This document shows positions 27,669 through 37,465 of a stretch of DNA of 64,000 bases, piece after piece; within the stretch, counting starts at the first letter, position 1, and every line of letters begins with the position of its first letter. The stretch comes from Granulicella aggregans (lineage in GTDB: Bacteria; Acidobacteriota; Terriglobia; Terriglobales; Acidobacteriaceae), in NCBI RefSeq assembly GCF_014203275.1, contig NZ_JACHIP010000006.1, positions 248,001 through 312,000 of the forward strand, given 5' to 3'. A program made the translations under genes and the position numbers. The notes below the pieces were generated by a model. The model was not told where the DNA came from. It worked only from the letters and a program-made list of their open reading frames with translations, and did no database searches.

Positions 27669-29231
27669 TTAGTGTCGTTGAGGAGCACCCATTGACGTTT
27701 GCCTGCTTTCGAGCATCGCGAAACCGATCAATGAGCCTGCCAGGGCGCACCCCATAGCGGTCAGCAGAACAGCCCTGAAGCCGGACGAGAACGCATCGTC
27801 AAGCGCTCGGCGAACTTGTGGGGTCGATGCTTCCGCAGCGGCCAATCGTGGGCGCTGCTCGTTCACTTGATAGCGTTGATCCGGCGACAGTGAAAAGCCT
27901 TGCAGCTCACGGTCCAGTACAGTGTTGAATCTCACATACAAGATCAGCCCAAAGATCGCGATCGCCATCAGGCCGGCCACTCGCGACACAGCGTTGTTTA
28001 CGCCCGAGGCAACACCCGCCTCACTGACAGGTACGGAATTCATTACGGTCGTGGTAAGCGGAGCAACGCTTATAGCCATGCCAAGACCGAGAACAACAAC
28101 CGCAGGAAAAAGCGTGATCCAATAGGAGCCTCCCGACCCAACCCTCAGAAACAGTCCAAAGCCTAGTCCCGCCACGCAAGAGCCTATGACGAGCGGCATT
28201 CTTGAACCATACCGAGCAATAAGGCCACCCGACCATCGCGATAGAAGAAAGATGATGAGAATCAGCGGCAACAGAGCCGATCCTGCAGCCGTGGCCGAGT
28301 AATGTTGCACTTGAATCAGATCGAGGGGAAGGAAGAAGAGCATACCGCCAAACGCTGCGTAGAGAAAGAACGTGATGAGATTTGCCGCTGTGAAGTCTCG
28401 TGAGCGAAAGAGCTTCGGCGAGACCATCGGGGATGAGGAATGTGCCTCTACAAATGGAAAGCAGATCAGGGCGAGCACGCCCGCTACCGTTGCTAGCTTT
28501 ACGGGTAGTCCGCCATGCGGCGCTTCGATTAGCGCAAATGTGACTGCGCACAGACCAATGGTGGCGAGAGCGGCTCCGGGCCAGTCCAGCGTCCTTCCTA
28601 CGGCCTCATTTCGAGACTCTGGAACTCGCCAGAGACTGAGGACAACTACAACGACCGCGATTGGCACATTAACAAAGAACACCCACCGCCAGGACCTGTG
28701 ATCCACAAGCCACCCACCGAAGACAGGACCAATGGCCGTTGTAATCGCAGTGAACCCGGACCACGTCCCGATTGCCTTCCCCCGCTCGGCGCTTGAGAAG
28801 GAGGCGCTGATGAGGGCGAGGCTTCCTGGGATCAGCATGGCTCCTCCAAGACCCTGCACGCCACGAGCAAGGATCAAGGACGTGATGGAATGCGAAAGTC
28901 CGCACCAAGTGGACCCCGCCGCGAACACAACGACGCCCCAGACGAAGATCCTGCGACGCCCGTAGATGTCCCCCATCGCTCCACCGACCAGAAGTAGGGC
29001 CGCGAGAATTAAGGCATAGGACTCAACGATCCACTGGGCATCGCTGACCGTCGCGTGCAGTGAGACTTGCATGGCTGGTATCGCGACGTTCACTACGGTG
29101 CCGTCGATGAACGCCATGCTTGTGCCAAGGATCGTGCAGACCAATACCCATGTTCCACCTCGCTGACCATGTGTCGCAGTTGTGCTGCTCAGAATGGCTG
29201 CTTCGTCGCAAGGCGGCTTGAGCGTAAACAT
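27669..29231 (-). CDS. MFS drug efflux transporter, DHA2 (EmrB/QacA) type
   Basis: A 520-residue inner-membrane antiporter with 14 predicted helices. Motif AFIDGTVVNVAIP in helix 1 and GDIYGRRRIF in loop 2-3 are DHA2 hallmarks, followed by motif C-like GPVFGGWLVDHRSWRWVF. It probably exports organic compounds using the proton gradient. No membrane-fusion partner (EmrA) is adjacent. The 290-base gap to the GT39-like gene contains nothing I can call. Confidence 0.92.
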   Translation of the reverse strand: MFTLKPPCDEAAILSSTTATHGQRGGTWVLVCTILGTSMAFIDGTVVNVAIPAMQVSLHATVSDAQWIVESYALILAALLLVGGAMGDIYGRRRIFVWGVVVFAAGSTWCGLSHSITSLILARGVQGLGGAMLIPGSLALISASFSSAERGKAIGTWSGFTAITTAIGPVFGGWLVDHRSWRWVFFVNVPIAVVVVVLSLWRVPESRNEAVGRTLDWPGAALATIGLCAVTFALIEAPHGGLPVKLATVAGVLALICFPFVEAHSSSPMVSPKLFRSRDFTAANLITFFLYAAFGGMLFFLPLDLIQVQHYSATAAGSALLPLILIIFLLSRWSGGLIARYGSRMPLVIGSCVAGLGFGLFLRVGSGGSYWITLFPAVVVLGLGMAISVAPLTTTVMNSVPVSEAGVASGVNNAVSRVAGLMAIAIFGLILYVRFNTVLDRELQGFSLSPDQRYQVNEQRPRLAAAEASTPQVRRALDDAFSSGFRAVLLTAMGCALAGSLIGFAMLESRQTSMGAPQRH

Positions 29232-29286
29232 AGGCAGTCAGTTCCAGGGATTGGTTGCGGTTTGAACGGAATCAGGTTCAAGGGGA

Positions 29287-29979
29287 TCAGGCACCCGCTG
29301 CTCCCTCTGGAGATGAGCCCCGCGACCAAAGCTGTCGCAGAGAGAGGATGTGGGCGGTATAGGCGATCGGGACAAGCACTGCCGGCAGATAGATAAACGG
29401 AAAGTGCGTTAGAAGCGTGTTCGCGGGGCCGTCGGTGAAGTAACGGAGTTTGCCCGGCATCGACAGGATCGCGACTACAACTATATTCCCAAGTAGACCC
29501 AGGCCTGCGACATTCCAAAGAGTGGCGAGCAGTCGACTCTTGCTGCGTTGATAGAGCCATCCGGCGATCGGAGCCGTCAGGCCCGCGATGATGTCGAAAT
29601 TCCTGCCCTCGAAGGTCATCTGAACTGGAATGTTGCCCATCTTGTACGCCCGAAATAGAAGGACCTCAACAACAACCCGAAATACCTGGAGATAGATCAG
29701 TACAGCGATGGGTGTCGCAGCGAGGGACTCTCTCAGAGAGTTGCTCCGGATGACTATGGCAAGTGCGACGGCCGGGGTCACCAGGGCGAGGAGGAGGCGG
29801 GGAGGCGTTACGGCAAAGTTGCTGAAGAAGCCCGCCTCCGCCAACATTCCAGTGACAGCGAACCAAGCTACGGCCATGACCGTAAGAAGGATGGCTTGCC
29901 TGATCGAACGGTGGAGGATGACGATCAGAATTGCCGCACAAACGACAGCCAGGGCGCTTATGAGAAAGGCAGGCATCAC
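29287..29979 (-). CDS. Multi-span membrane protein of unknown function
   Basis: A 230-residue protein with about seven hydrophobic segments spread over its length, and conserved-looking charged loops (LFRAYKMGNIPVQMTFEGRNFD). I do not recognise the family by motif. It lies 55 bases upstream of the MFS gene on the same strand and may be cotranscribed with it. Confidence 0.65.
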   Translation of the reverse strand: MMPAFLISALAVVCAAILIVILHRSIRQAILLTVMAVAWFAVTGMLAEAGFFSNFAVTPPRLLLALVTPAVALAIVIRSNSLRESLAATPIAVLIYLQVFRVVVEVLLFRAYKMGNIPVQMTFEGRNFDIIAGLTAPIAGWLYQRSKSRLLATLWNVAGLGLLGNIVVVAILSMPGKLRYFTDGPANTLLTHFPFIYLPAVLVPIAYTAHILSLRQLWSRGSSPEGAAGA

Positions 29980-30054
29980 GTTAACCTCGTCTTGCGGAAA
30001 GGGCTTCTATTCAGCTTCGCACGCGTAGAAAATGGTCCGTAGTCCCAACCGAGG

Positions 30055-30438
30055 TTATGAAGTCTTCTCCAGGACGCTCACGCCCCATGCGTTATCGATC
30101 GCGATGAGCCACGATCCATCCGCCTGCTTCCGCAAGACATCTGTGGTGATGCCTCCGAGTTCCTGCGCTTGCCCTGCCTCATCCACGCTGCTGCTCGTCC
30201 AGGCGGAATAATGAAGCGCGATGGTGTCGCTCTCTATGACATCTCGCGTTGTGAACACCACTGGAAGGCTCATTGCGAATTGTATGAAGTCGCGGAGGGC
30301 TTGTTGTCCGACCCCGATCTTGCCTGGTCCAAAGACTATGCTGGCCTCATCTTCGTAGCAACCCAGGGCGGTCTCTATATCGCCGTGCTTCCGTGCCTCA
30401 ACCAAGGTCAACATTGTGTGTAGCGGTGTGTCTTTCAT
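30055..30438 (-). CDS. SnoaL/DUF4440-like NTF2-fold protein
   Basis: 127 residues with the cone-shaped NTF2 pattern: an N-terminal helix (HTMLTLVEARKHGDIETALGCYEDEA), a central FGPGKIGVGQQALRDFIQ turn, and C-terminal strands ending in SWLIAIDNAWG. Such proteins are small isomerases, lyases or binding proteins; the function is not readable. It sits 43 bases downstream of the NmrA-like gene on the same strand. Confidence 0.75.
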   Translation of the reverse strand: MKDTPLHTMLTLVEARKHGDIETALGCYEDEASIVFGPGKIGVGQQALRDFIQFAMSLPVVFTTRDVIESDTIALHYSAWTSSSVDEAGQAQELGGITTDVLRKQADGSWLIAIDNAWGVSVLEKTS

Positions 30439-30481
30439 GTCTGCGACCTCTGTTCATCTTGCAATCGTTCACCGTATCTGT

Positions 30482-31378
30482 TTAAGACGCTGATACTTCG
30501 AACGACGCCTGGTGTTTCTGTACGAACTCCTGGATCGTCATCCCCGGTCGGCCGGTCAGATCTTCCATTGCGCTACTTGTTCCGCCCGTGATGCCGTTCT
30601 GTGCATCCAGGGCTACCGCTCCAATGTGTTGCAGGAAGAATGGTGAAGAGAACTGCGGCATCTTAGCCAGACTCGCCACAAACTCATCGACGCTGACCGG
30701 AGTATAGGTGATCGTGCGCTCGAGAACTTCGCTCATTGCGGCGGCGATGCCATACCAGTCGAGTTCAGCCGGACCGAGTAGCTTGTAAAGTTTGCCTGCA
30801 TGCTTTGCTGGCTCTGAAAGGACGGACGCGATTGCGTGCCCCTGATCTTCGGCGGCAATGAGGCCAACCTTTCCATTTCCAAATGGGAGCGCAAGCGTGT
30901 CTCTCCTGGCATAGTCTTTCCATGCAAACGGGTAGAGGAGCCACTCCGCGAAAAGAGTCGGGCGCAGAATCGTCACCGGGACGCCACACCATTGAAGTAC
31001 CTGCTCTGCGAGCCAATGATCCTTCGCCGCGTGGCTGAGAGAGTCGCGGCGAGCCGTCATCTGTGACAGGTTGACGATCGCACTCACCGCCGCTTCCTTT
31101 GCAGCCTGAGCAAAATTTACAGTCCCAGCTAAAAGTCCTGGTCCGAGTGGGTAGACGAAGTACGCCGCACTCACGCCTTCCATGGCAGACCGGACACTGT
31201 CGATGTCGAGAAGATCGCCTGTGACGACTTCAACCCCGGATGCCCTCAGTGCTTCCGAACGCTTGTCTTCTTCGTGAACAAGCGCACGTACCTGATGCCC
31301 ACGTGCAACAAGGGAAGAAACCGCGCTGCCACCAGTCGCCCCTGAAGCGCCTGTCACCAGAATGATGGAATTTGTCAT
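30482..31378 (-). CDS. NmrA-like atypical short-chain dehydrogenase (NAD(P)H-binding)
   Basis: A 298-residue Rossmann protein with the glycine-rich loop VTGASGATGGSAVSSL at the N-terminus, then VVTGDLLDIDSVRSAM and a catalytic-region replacement typical of the NmrA/quinone-reductase-2-like group (no YxxxK). Members act as NAD(P)H-dependent quinone reductases or redox sensors. It is the first gene of a likely two-gene unit with the SnoaL-like gene. Confidence 0.88.
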   Translation of the reverse strand: MTNSIILVTGASGATGGSAVSSLVARGHQVRALVHEEDKRSEALRASGVEVVTGDLLDIDSVRSAMEGVSAAYFVYPLGPGLLAGTVNFAQAAKEAAVSAIVNLSQMTARRDSLSHAAKDHWLAEQVLQWCGVPVTILRPTLFAEWLLYPFAWKDYARRDTLALPFGNGKVGLIAAEDQGHAIASVLSEPAKHAGKLYKLLGPAELDWYGIAAAMSEVLERTITYTPVSVDEFVASLAKMPQFSSPFFLQHIGAVALDAQNGITGGTSSAMEDLTGRPGMTIQEFVQKHQASFEVSAS

Positions 31379-31610
31379 AGGAAACTCCGACCCGCTCTGC
31401 GGATAGATCTGACGTTACGAGCAACGGAATGATCAGGTATTGGCCGAAAACACTCTCGTTTCACATTTTCCGCCTGATGCAGCGTGACGCTGATTTCAGT
31501 CAAAGTGCGCACGTTTGGGTCCAGACTCGAGCGCGTGCTCCCCAATAGCCTGAGAGTCTGATTCATTGGCGAAGCGCAGACGACCGCTGCCAGCTACTCA
31601 GGAGGCAATC

Positions 31611-32501
31611 TTGTCAGAGACTTCGCACAACCAGGCAATATCGTTTCGTGAGCTTTCGATTCCGCGAGAGGGAAACCACCTCTACGCTAGAGAGTACCCC
31701 GGTGCAGGTCCAACGTTTGTGTTGCTCCATGGCTTTCCCGACAACCTGCAAATCTATGACCTCCTCATACCCTTCCTGGTCAAAGCTGGGCGCCACGTCG
31801 TGGCGTTCGACTTCCTCGGTTTTGGGGCTTCGGATAAACCTGCAGGCTTCGACTACAACTTTCAACAGCAGCTTGGAGATCTTGAAGCCGTTGCCTCATT
31901 TCTTCACCTCGAAAAGATCGCCTGCGTTGGCCACGATGCAGGCGGTGTTACTGCAATCGACTGTGCGCTCGCGCACCCGGAGCTCGTCAGCAATCTCTTT
32001 CTGCTCAATATGTTCTACGGCAACAGTCCAACGCTGCGATTTCCCGAACTCGTAGAGCTATTTGCCGTCCCCGAACTGACAGAATTGGCTATGGCGATGG
32101 CAATGTCTGCCGAGCAGTTTGGATTTCTATTGTCCTTTCAACAAGGCCAGCTGAAGAAGGGCGTGTCGGCTGCACAGCGCGACATCATCGACAGTGTCGT
32201 CCGCCCGATCCTTGTGGCGAACTTCACGCAAGTGCCGAGTGCCGGACCAGCCTTTGCAGGTCTTGCCTCGAAGCTGAGAGATCAGATGGAACGCAACAAT
32301 GCTCACCTACTTTTATTGAAAGGGCTGTCTGCGACCTCTACGCTTGTTTGGGGCGAGAGTGACGCGTACCTCAACGTAGGCGTCGCAAAGGATATTGCGG
32401 CTCACCTCGGGGACGCATCCTTGCATGTGTTGGACGCTGGGCATTGGCCCCAGCTTGACTTGCCAGAGGAAGTCGCTGCCATCTTGCTGGCGGCGATGTG
32501 A
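31611..32501 (+). CDS. Alpha/beta hydrolase, epoxide-hydrolase/haloalkane-dehalogenase-like
   Basis: About 296 residues. HGFPDN forms the oxyanion region; the nucleophile position is Asp in GHDAGG, as in epoxide hydrolases and dehalogenases rather than serine esterases; the terminal His is in DAGHWPQLD. The start is set at TTG 31611 because AGGAGG (31600-31605) lies five bases upstream; the upstream in-frame TTG at 31566 lacks such a site. It heads a same-strand run with the Tat protein and nitrilase. Confidence 0.85.
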   Translation: MSETSHNQAISFRELSIPREGNHLYAREYPGAGPTFVLLHGFPDNLQIYDLLIPFLVKAGRHVVAFDFLGFGASDKPAGFDYNFQQQLGDLEAVASFLHLEKIACVGHDAGGVTAIDCALAHPELVSNLFLLNMFYGNSPTLRFPELVELFAVPELTELAMAMAMSAEQFGFLLSFQQGQLKKGVSAAQRDIIDSVVRPILVANFTQVPSAGPAFAGLASKLRDQMERNNAHLLLLKGLSATSTLVWGESDAYLNVGVAKDIAAHLGDASLHVLDAGHWPQLDLPEEVAAILLAAM

Positions 32502-32597
32502 TCTTCCGTTACGCCACTACGCTACGAGGAAAGCTGGCGCGACTTTGGAGCGGTAGCGTCCGAGAGAAGAACTTGAGACGGTTTCAAGGAGACAGTC

Positions 32598-33266
32598 TTG
32601 TCCACACGCAGAGGATTCATTGCATCATCGCTCGCTGCAGCGGCCACACTCAACAGTTCAATGGCCTTTGGATCGAGCATCGTTCTCGAGGAGGAAGTAG
32701 ATTACATGGACAGTCAAAGCAGGGGAGATAAAGCAGAAGACCCTAGGATCACTCGGGCCCGCCTTTCCGGTCCTGAACAAGTGACCAAAGATGCGACCGT
32801 CGCCATCCTGGGGCACGACGGCACGATGACCGTTCTGTCTAAAGGAACCAACGATTGGGTTTGTGTTCCTGGCGATGAAAACAAAATTGGGCAGCCTCCC
32901 ATGTGCATGAACCCAATGGGAATGAAATGGATGATGGATGCCATGCAGGGGAAGGCTAGGCCCACCAACACCGAGCCCGGAACGATCTATATGCTGTGCG
33001 GCGCTACTCAGCGCAGCAATACCGACCCCTCCGACATGACAAGTCGGGCGATCCCAATCGGTCCTCACTGGATGGTGACGTGGCCTTTTGACGCGGCCGC
33101 GACCGGCCTGCCCACAACGGTGCGGGACAAAGGAGCCTGGGTCATGTTCGCTGGAACGCCATACTCCTATCTGCACGTTTGCGGATCTCCATGGGAAGGG
33201 AATGAGTATCACGAAGGCGACAAGGCGGTATGGACAATGAATTACGTTTCCCCTGCGCACTCATAA
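32598..33266 (+). CDS. Tat-exported, Met-rich protein of unknown function
   Basis: 222 residues. TTG start 32598 with AAGGAGA about five bases upstream. The N-terminus [17 protein letters not shown] is a twin-arginine signal. The mature part has a striking methionine cluster ([16 protein letters not shown], around residues 97-112) and a second Cys-containing strand (YLHVCGSPW). Tat export and clustered Met/Cys/His suggest a cofactor or metal site, but no family is identified. It lies 46 bases upstream of the nitrilase gene. Confidence 0.7.
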   Translation: MSTRRGFIASSLAAAATLNSSMAFGSSIVLEEEVDYMDSQSRGDKAEDPRITRARLSGPEQVTKDATVAILGHDGTMTVLSKGTNDWVCVPGDENKIGQPPMCMNPMGMKWMMDAMQGKARPTNTEPGTIYMLCGATQRSNTDPSDMTSRAIPIGPHWMVTWPFDAAATGLPTTVRDKGAWVMFAGTPYSYLHVCGSPWEGNEYHEGDKAVWTMNYVSPAHS

Positions 33267-33312
33267 GTTAGGCGTTATCACCCATCTGTCCCTCACCAGG
33301 AGGACTTCGAAC

Positions 33313-34287
33313 ATGCACATCGTCAAGGCTGCGGCAGTACAGTTTCGCCCTGTGCTCTACAACCGCGAAGCTACCGTTGAGAAGGTCTGTCAGCAGATCC
33401 TCAGCCTCGGCGAACAGGGTGTTCAATATGCCGTGTTCCCGGAGACGGTCATCCCAAACTACCCCTACTATTCCTTCGTACAGTCCCCCTACTTAATGGG
33501 CAAAGAGCACTACAAGCAGCTTGATCAGTCCGTTACCATCCCATCTTCCGCAACTCAAGCCATCGGAGAAGCCTGCAAGCAGGCACGCATGGTTGTTTCG
33601 ATCGGCGTCAACGAACGGGATGGCGGAACGATCTACAACGCTCAGTTGCTCTTCGATTCGGATGGCACCTTGATTCAGCATCGCCGGAAGATATCTCCTA
33701 CCTACCACGAACGAATGGTGTGGGGACAAGGCGACGGCTCTGGCTTGAGAGCGGTCGACAGTGCTGTGGGCCGCATCGGTTCGCTCGCTTGCTGGGAACA
33801 CTACAATCCGCTCGCTCGTTATGCCCTGATTGCGGATGGAGAACAAATCCATGCCGCAATGTATCCCGGCTCTTTCGCCGGCGACACGTTCTCGGAACAG
33901 ATCTCGGTGAACATCCGGCAGCACGCGCTCGAATCTGGCGCATTCGTGGTGAACGCAACTGCTTGGCTGGACCCTGACCAGCAGGCCCAAATTATGAAGG
34001 ACACCGGGTGCGACCTCGTGCCGATCTCTAGCGGCTGCTACACCGCGATTATCTCTCCTGAAGGTGAGCTGATGGGCGAAGCCCTACGGTCTGGAGAAGG
34101 AGTCGTCATCGCGGACCTGGATTTTGGAATGATCGACAAGCGAAAGAGGATGATGGACGCCGTGGGCCACTACAGTCGGCCGGAGTTGCTTAGCCTGCTG
34201 ATCGACCGGAGGGCAACCTCACACTTTCATGAACGAAAGACACATCCGATGTCTGTGGTAACGGAGCAGTTCGACATCGTTAGTTAG
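33313..34287 (+). CDS. Nitrilase (carbon-nitrogen hydrolase family)
   Basis: Hydrolyses nitriles to carboxylic acid and ammonia. The catalytic triad is visible: Glu44 in [10 protein letters not shown], Lys126 in [12 protein letters not shown], and Cys160 in [16 protein letters not shown]. The Cys context CWEHYNPL is that of true nitrilases rather than amidases. The length (324 aa) is normal. AGGAGG lies about nine bases before ATG 33313. The gene follows the Tat protein gene and ends at a strong hairpin. Confidence 0.92.
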   Translation: MHIVKAAAVQFRPVLYNREATVEKVCQQILSLGEQGVQYAVFPETVIPNYPYYSFVQSPYLMGKEHYKQLDQSVTIPSSATQAIGEACKQARMVVSIGVNERDGGTIYNAQLLFDSDGTLIQHRRKISPTYHERMVWGQGDGSGLRAVDSAVGRIGSLACWEHYNPLARYALIADGEQIHAAMYPGSFAGDTFSEQISVNIRQHALESGAFVVNATAWLDPDQQAQIMKDTGCDLVPISSGCYTAIISPEGELMGEALRSGEGVVIADLDFGMIDKRKRMMDAVGHYSRPELLSLLIDRRATSHFHERKTHPMSVVTEQFDIVS

Positions 34288-34327
34288 CTCTAAACCTGTA
34301 ATCGCATCCCGAGGCCAACTCTCAAAT

Positions 34328-34362
34328 TAGCTCGCCAGGTAACCAAAGAGTCTGGCGAGCTA
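34328..34362. terminator. Bidirectional terminator-like hairpin
   Basis: TAGCTCGCCAG (34328-34338) pairs perfectly with CTGGCGAGCTA (34352-34362) around a 13-base loop. It separates the convergent nitrilase and response-regulator genes and includes the latter's stop codon. No long T run follows on either strand. Confidence 0.65.
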
Positions 34363-34992
34363 CTTGTCTAGAAATCCTCTACTGATTGCCAATGTGACGG
34401 CGTGAGTTCGGTCATTAGCACCAAGCTTAGCCATGATGCTGCTCATGTGGTTCTTGACCGTATCCTCTGCGATTGAAAGCTGCTGGCCGGCAATCTTGTT
34501 CGAAAATCCGTTCGAGATCAATCGAAGCACCTCAAGTTCCCGGCCTGTCAGTTCATCCGCGTCATAATGCTCCATGATCCGAGCCGTGATCTCCGGCGGC
34601 ACGTAACGCTTTCCAGCATGGACCATTCTGATGGTCTCGAGAAGTTCCTGTCGCGGCGTGCTCTTGAGCAGATAACCGGAGGCGCCTGCTCGCAAAGCTC
34701 TCACCGCCTGCACGTCGCCCCCGTAAGTTGTGAGCACGATGAAAAGCGCCGACGGGAATTCTTTGCGGATCGCAACGATTGCATCGGTTCCACTCATACC
34801 TTTCATTTGAAGGTCCATGATCGTTACGTCAGGGCGCAGGGACTTCCAGGCGAGGATCGCTTCTTCTCCGCTCGCGGCCTCTCCCACAAGGGTCATATCC
34901 GTTTCTTCGCGGATTGCGCCTGCGATGCCCTCGCGAACGATCGGATGGTCGTCGACGCAAAGAACCTTGATCATGGCTGGCTTATCGTTCAT
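34360..34992 (-). CDS. NarL/FixJ-type response regulator
   Basis: 210 residues. The receiver domain begins VLCVDDHPIVREG, with the phosphoacceptor Asp in VTIMDLQMKG and a Lys in LLKSTPRQE. The C-terminal LuxR-type helix-turn-helix is LTGRELEVLRLISNGFSNK to TVKNHMSSIMAKLG. ATG 34992 (MNDKPAM) is preferred; longer in-frame starts add 70 non-homologous residues. No kinase is adjacent; the HisKA_3 propeller kinase at 39470, also in the island, is the natural candidate partner. Confidence 0.93.
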   Translation of the reverse strand: MNDKPAMIKVLCVDDHPIVREGIAGAIREETDMTLVGEAASGEEAILAWKSLRPDVTIMDLQMKGMSGTDAIVAIRKEFPSALFIVLTTYGGDVQAVRALRAGASGYLLKSTPRQELLETIRMVHAGKRYVPPEITARIMEHYDADELTGRELEVLRLISNGFSNKIAGQQLSIAEDTVKNHMSSIMAKLGANDRTHAVTLAISRGFLDK

Positions 34993-35177
34993 CGTCTCCG
35001 AATCAATCTGACAGGGAAGAGTGCCTGAGTAGGGCCTCTGACTTCTCGGTTGAAAGAGATGCGTCCTGGGCAATACGCCGGTCGATAAGTCGGGGTGTCG
35101 ACATCGCTCACCTCCGTAAAACTGGCCCCTCTTAGAGTATCTGTTTAGAGCCTTGGACAGAAGCAAACCGGAGAGAC

Positions 35178-36116
35178 TCAAGCTTGGTAGAGACGCCGCC
35201 ACGCGCCGGGGCTGGTGCCAACTTCGCGCTTGAATGTACGACTGAAGGTCGCTTGCTCAGAAAATCCGCACTCAAGAGCGATATCGGCAAGAGCCAGCTC
35301 TCTTTTGCTCAAAAGGACCTTCGATCTCCCCACTCGTTGCTCGATCAACCAACGATGGGGAGATTTTCCTGTACTCCCTTTGAACGCCCGCGCAAAATGA
35401 CTAGCGGAAAGTTGACACTCGGCTGCGAGTTCAGCGAGTGAGATGTCTCCGTCGATGTTCGCCATGAGCAACTCAGTCGCTCGCCGAACCTGCCATGGCG
35501 CAAGCCGTCCTCGGACAGAATCATGAGACAAGGCCACACCCCCGTAAGCTCTAGACAGGTGCCATGCAAGGGCCACCAGCAGTGATTCGCGGAGGATCTT
35601 GCACCCGCTGGCTCCTGTGCCGAGTGCGTTGAGTAACATATTCCCCATGCAGTTCACGGTTTCGTCAACTGTCCCCCGAGGACACTTCATCGTTTGAACC
35701 CGCGACGCGTTTTGCTGATGAGCGAACGCATCAATTGCCTTTCGAGATAGATAGAAATGGACGCAATCGAAGGGCGTGTCTAGGTCAGCCACCGGGTCAC
35801 ATTCTAGATTGACTACGTTTAACGTTCCCTGACGGGCATAAGAAGTCGGCCGTGTTGATCCACGTGATCGCAGCTCGTGCCCTGAATGAGGCCCAAGCTG
35901 CCACTCAAACACGAAGGCCCTTTCCTGAGGAATGATCGTCGTTTGGTGGCCGGGCGCAGTTCTCGAAACCAGCCGCGTGATCGCAATCGGTGACTCCGGG
36001 ACCGCCTCTGTGACAAATGAAGGCACGTCGGCCAAATGAAAGTGGCCGGCCATTTTCGTACCGAATGCTCCGCCTGGTATCACGCTATCCTCCGATCTCA
36101 GGTCGAAGCGCGACAA
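35178..36116 (-). CDS. AraC-family transcriptional regulator
   Basis: 312 residues. The C-terminal double helix-turn-helix reads ISLAELAAECQLSASHFARAFK and then LADIALECGFSEQATFSRTFKREVG, the AraC/XylS signature. The N-terminal 200 residues are a ligand-sensing domain without clear motifs. It lies upstream of the response-regulator gene on the same strand and downstream of the SDR gene; it may control the SDR or hydrolase genes at 36279-38491. Confidence 0.92.
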   Translation of the reverse strand: MSRFDLRSEDSVIPGGAFGTKMAGHFHLADVPSFVTEAVPESPIAITRLVSRTAPGHQTTIIPQERAFVFEWQLGPHSGHELRSRGSTRPTSYARQGTLNVVNLECDPVADLDTPFDCVHFYLSRKAIDAFAHQQNASRVQTMKCPRGTVDETVNCMGNMLLNALGTGASGCKILRESLLVALAWHLSRAYGGVALSHDSVRGRLAPWQVRRATELLMANIDGDISLAELAAECQLSASHFARAFKGSTGKSPHRWLIEQRVGRSKVLLSKRELALADIALECGFSEQATFSRTFKREVGTSPGAWRRLYQA

Positions 36117-36278
36117 CTGGGTTGAAGGCGCTTCCTACCTATCGCGAGGTTAGGGTTGGAAACGAGCGAGCGCTAGCCCCGAACCGGCCAGCTTCGAGTA
36201 GGAATTTTAGGGGGTGGGTTAGAGCAGTCACCTGCTGAGGCATCGCGTCATAGATTGCTGGAGTATTCAATGGTTGAA

Positions 36279-37031
36279 CTACCGCAAGCCGCCTGACGCC
36301 TGGATGTGCTGGCCAGTGACCCAACGAGCACTGTCTGTAGCAAGGAAGACAACCACGTCGGCGATGTCCTCCGGATTTCCTATCCTGCCGAGCGGTGTCC
36401 TCCCGGTCAGGTTCACGACAAAGTCCGTCTCCGTAGTCATGCCCATCGACGTGACACCTTCAGTGAAGGCGATGCCTGCGTTGACCGAATTCACGCGAAT
36501 CTTTTTCGGCCCCAGCTCGTTTGCCAATACTCGTGTGATCGAATCGAGCGCTCCCTTCGTCGCGGTGTAAAGGACAGTTCCCGACAGGTTCAGAGTAGTG
36601 CCCGCCGTCCCAATATTGATCACGGTCCCGCCACCTTCTCCAAGGAGTGGAAGACACGCCCGCGTTACAAGAAGGCAGCCCAAGACATTCGTACTGAACT
36701 GGCGATGGAACTCCGATTCCTCAAACTCCTCGAGCGGGCCGAAGGTATAGACGCCGGCATTGTTCACTAAGATGTCGAGTTTTTCAAACGATGACGCGAC
36801 AACCTCTATAAGACGCTTCACGTCGTTTGTATTGCTCACAGAAGCTTGGACTGCGACTGCTCTGCCACCGACCCCTGTGATCTCAGCGACGGTCCTATCA
36901 GCTCCCGCCTTGTCCGAGGAATAGTTCACAACAACCGCTGCGCCCTCGGCTGCGAGCCCCTTCGCAATCGCCGCCCCAAATCCCTTGGAGGCACCTGTAA
37001 CCAACGCCACTCTTCCAGCCAGCTTGCTCAT
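36279..37031 (-). CDS. Short-chain dehydrogenase/reductase (classical SDR), catalytic Ser replaced
   Basis: A 250-residue NAD(P)-dependent oxidoreductase. It has the cofactor loop TGASKGFGAAIA, the NNAG motif (LVNNAGVYTF), and catalytic YTATK. The residue 13 positions before the Tyr, where classical SDRs have Ser, is Thr here (INIGTAG), which may still support catalysis. The C-terminus WVTGQHIQASGG is typical. The substrate is unknown. Confidence 0.92.
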   Translation of the reverse strand: MSKLAGRVALVTGASKGFGAAIAKGLAAEGAAVVVNYSSDKAGADRTVAEITGVGGRAVAVQASVSNTNDVKRLIEVVASSFEKLDILVNNAGVYTFGPLEEFEESEFHRQFSTNVLGCLLVTRACLPLLGEGGGTVINIGTAGTTLNLSGTVLYTATKGALDSITRVLANELGPKKIRVNSVNAGIAFTEGVTSMGMTTETDFVVNLTGRTPLGRIGNPEDIADVVVFLATDSARWVTGQHIQASGGLR

Positions 37032-37465
37032 TGAGTTGTCTCCTCACAGACGAAGCCTACAGAACAGAGCCTCAGCCCATCTTTGCTTTTCACGCGATCA
37101 ATTGGCGAAAACGGCTTCAGTTCTCGCAACCATCGGGTCGTACAGCTTCGAGCTGATAAGCCGATCGGTTTGATCAAAAAATCACTTCTTCAGCCAAGCA
37201 ATCCGACACAACCACCGCTACTCTCGCAGTGGATCATGATCTCTTCAGCGCATCGCAGCTCCCGCTGCATGTGCATGTTGGCTGGCCTCACTGCAATCCG
37301 CCTGAGGCTCGCGGAATGAGACTCACTGAACGGTTTTCGATCCTTGCTCCCATTCGTCGTTTCAGCTCGTGGCCACAATCCACGCTGAAGTTGATGCCTT
37401 CGCGACAACGCCAGCGCCACTTGTAGCCTCCCGTGTCTCTCTAAATCAATTCCGAAAGGATCATT
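37032..37465. other. Divergent intergenic region, no gene seen
   Basis: A 434-base spacer between the SDR gene (minus) and the hydrolase gene (plus). It must hold both promoters. No protein-like frame, RNA structure or clear repeat was recognised. Confidence 0.5.
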
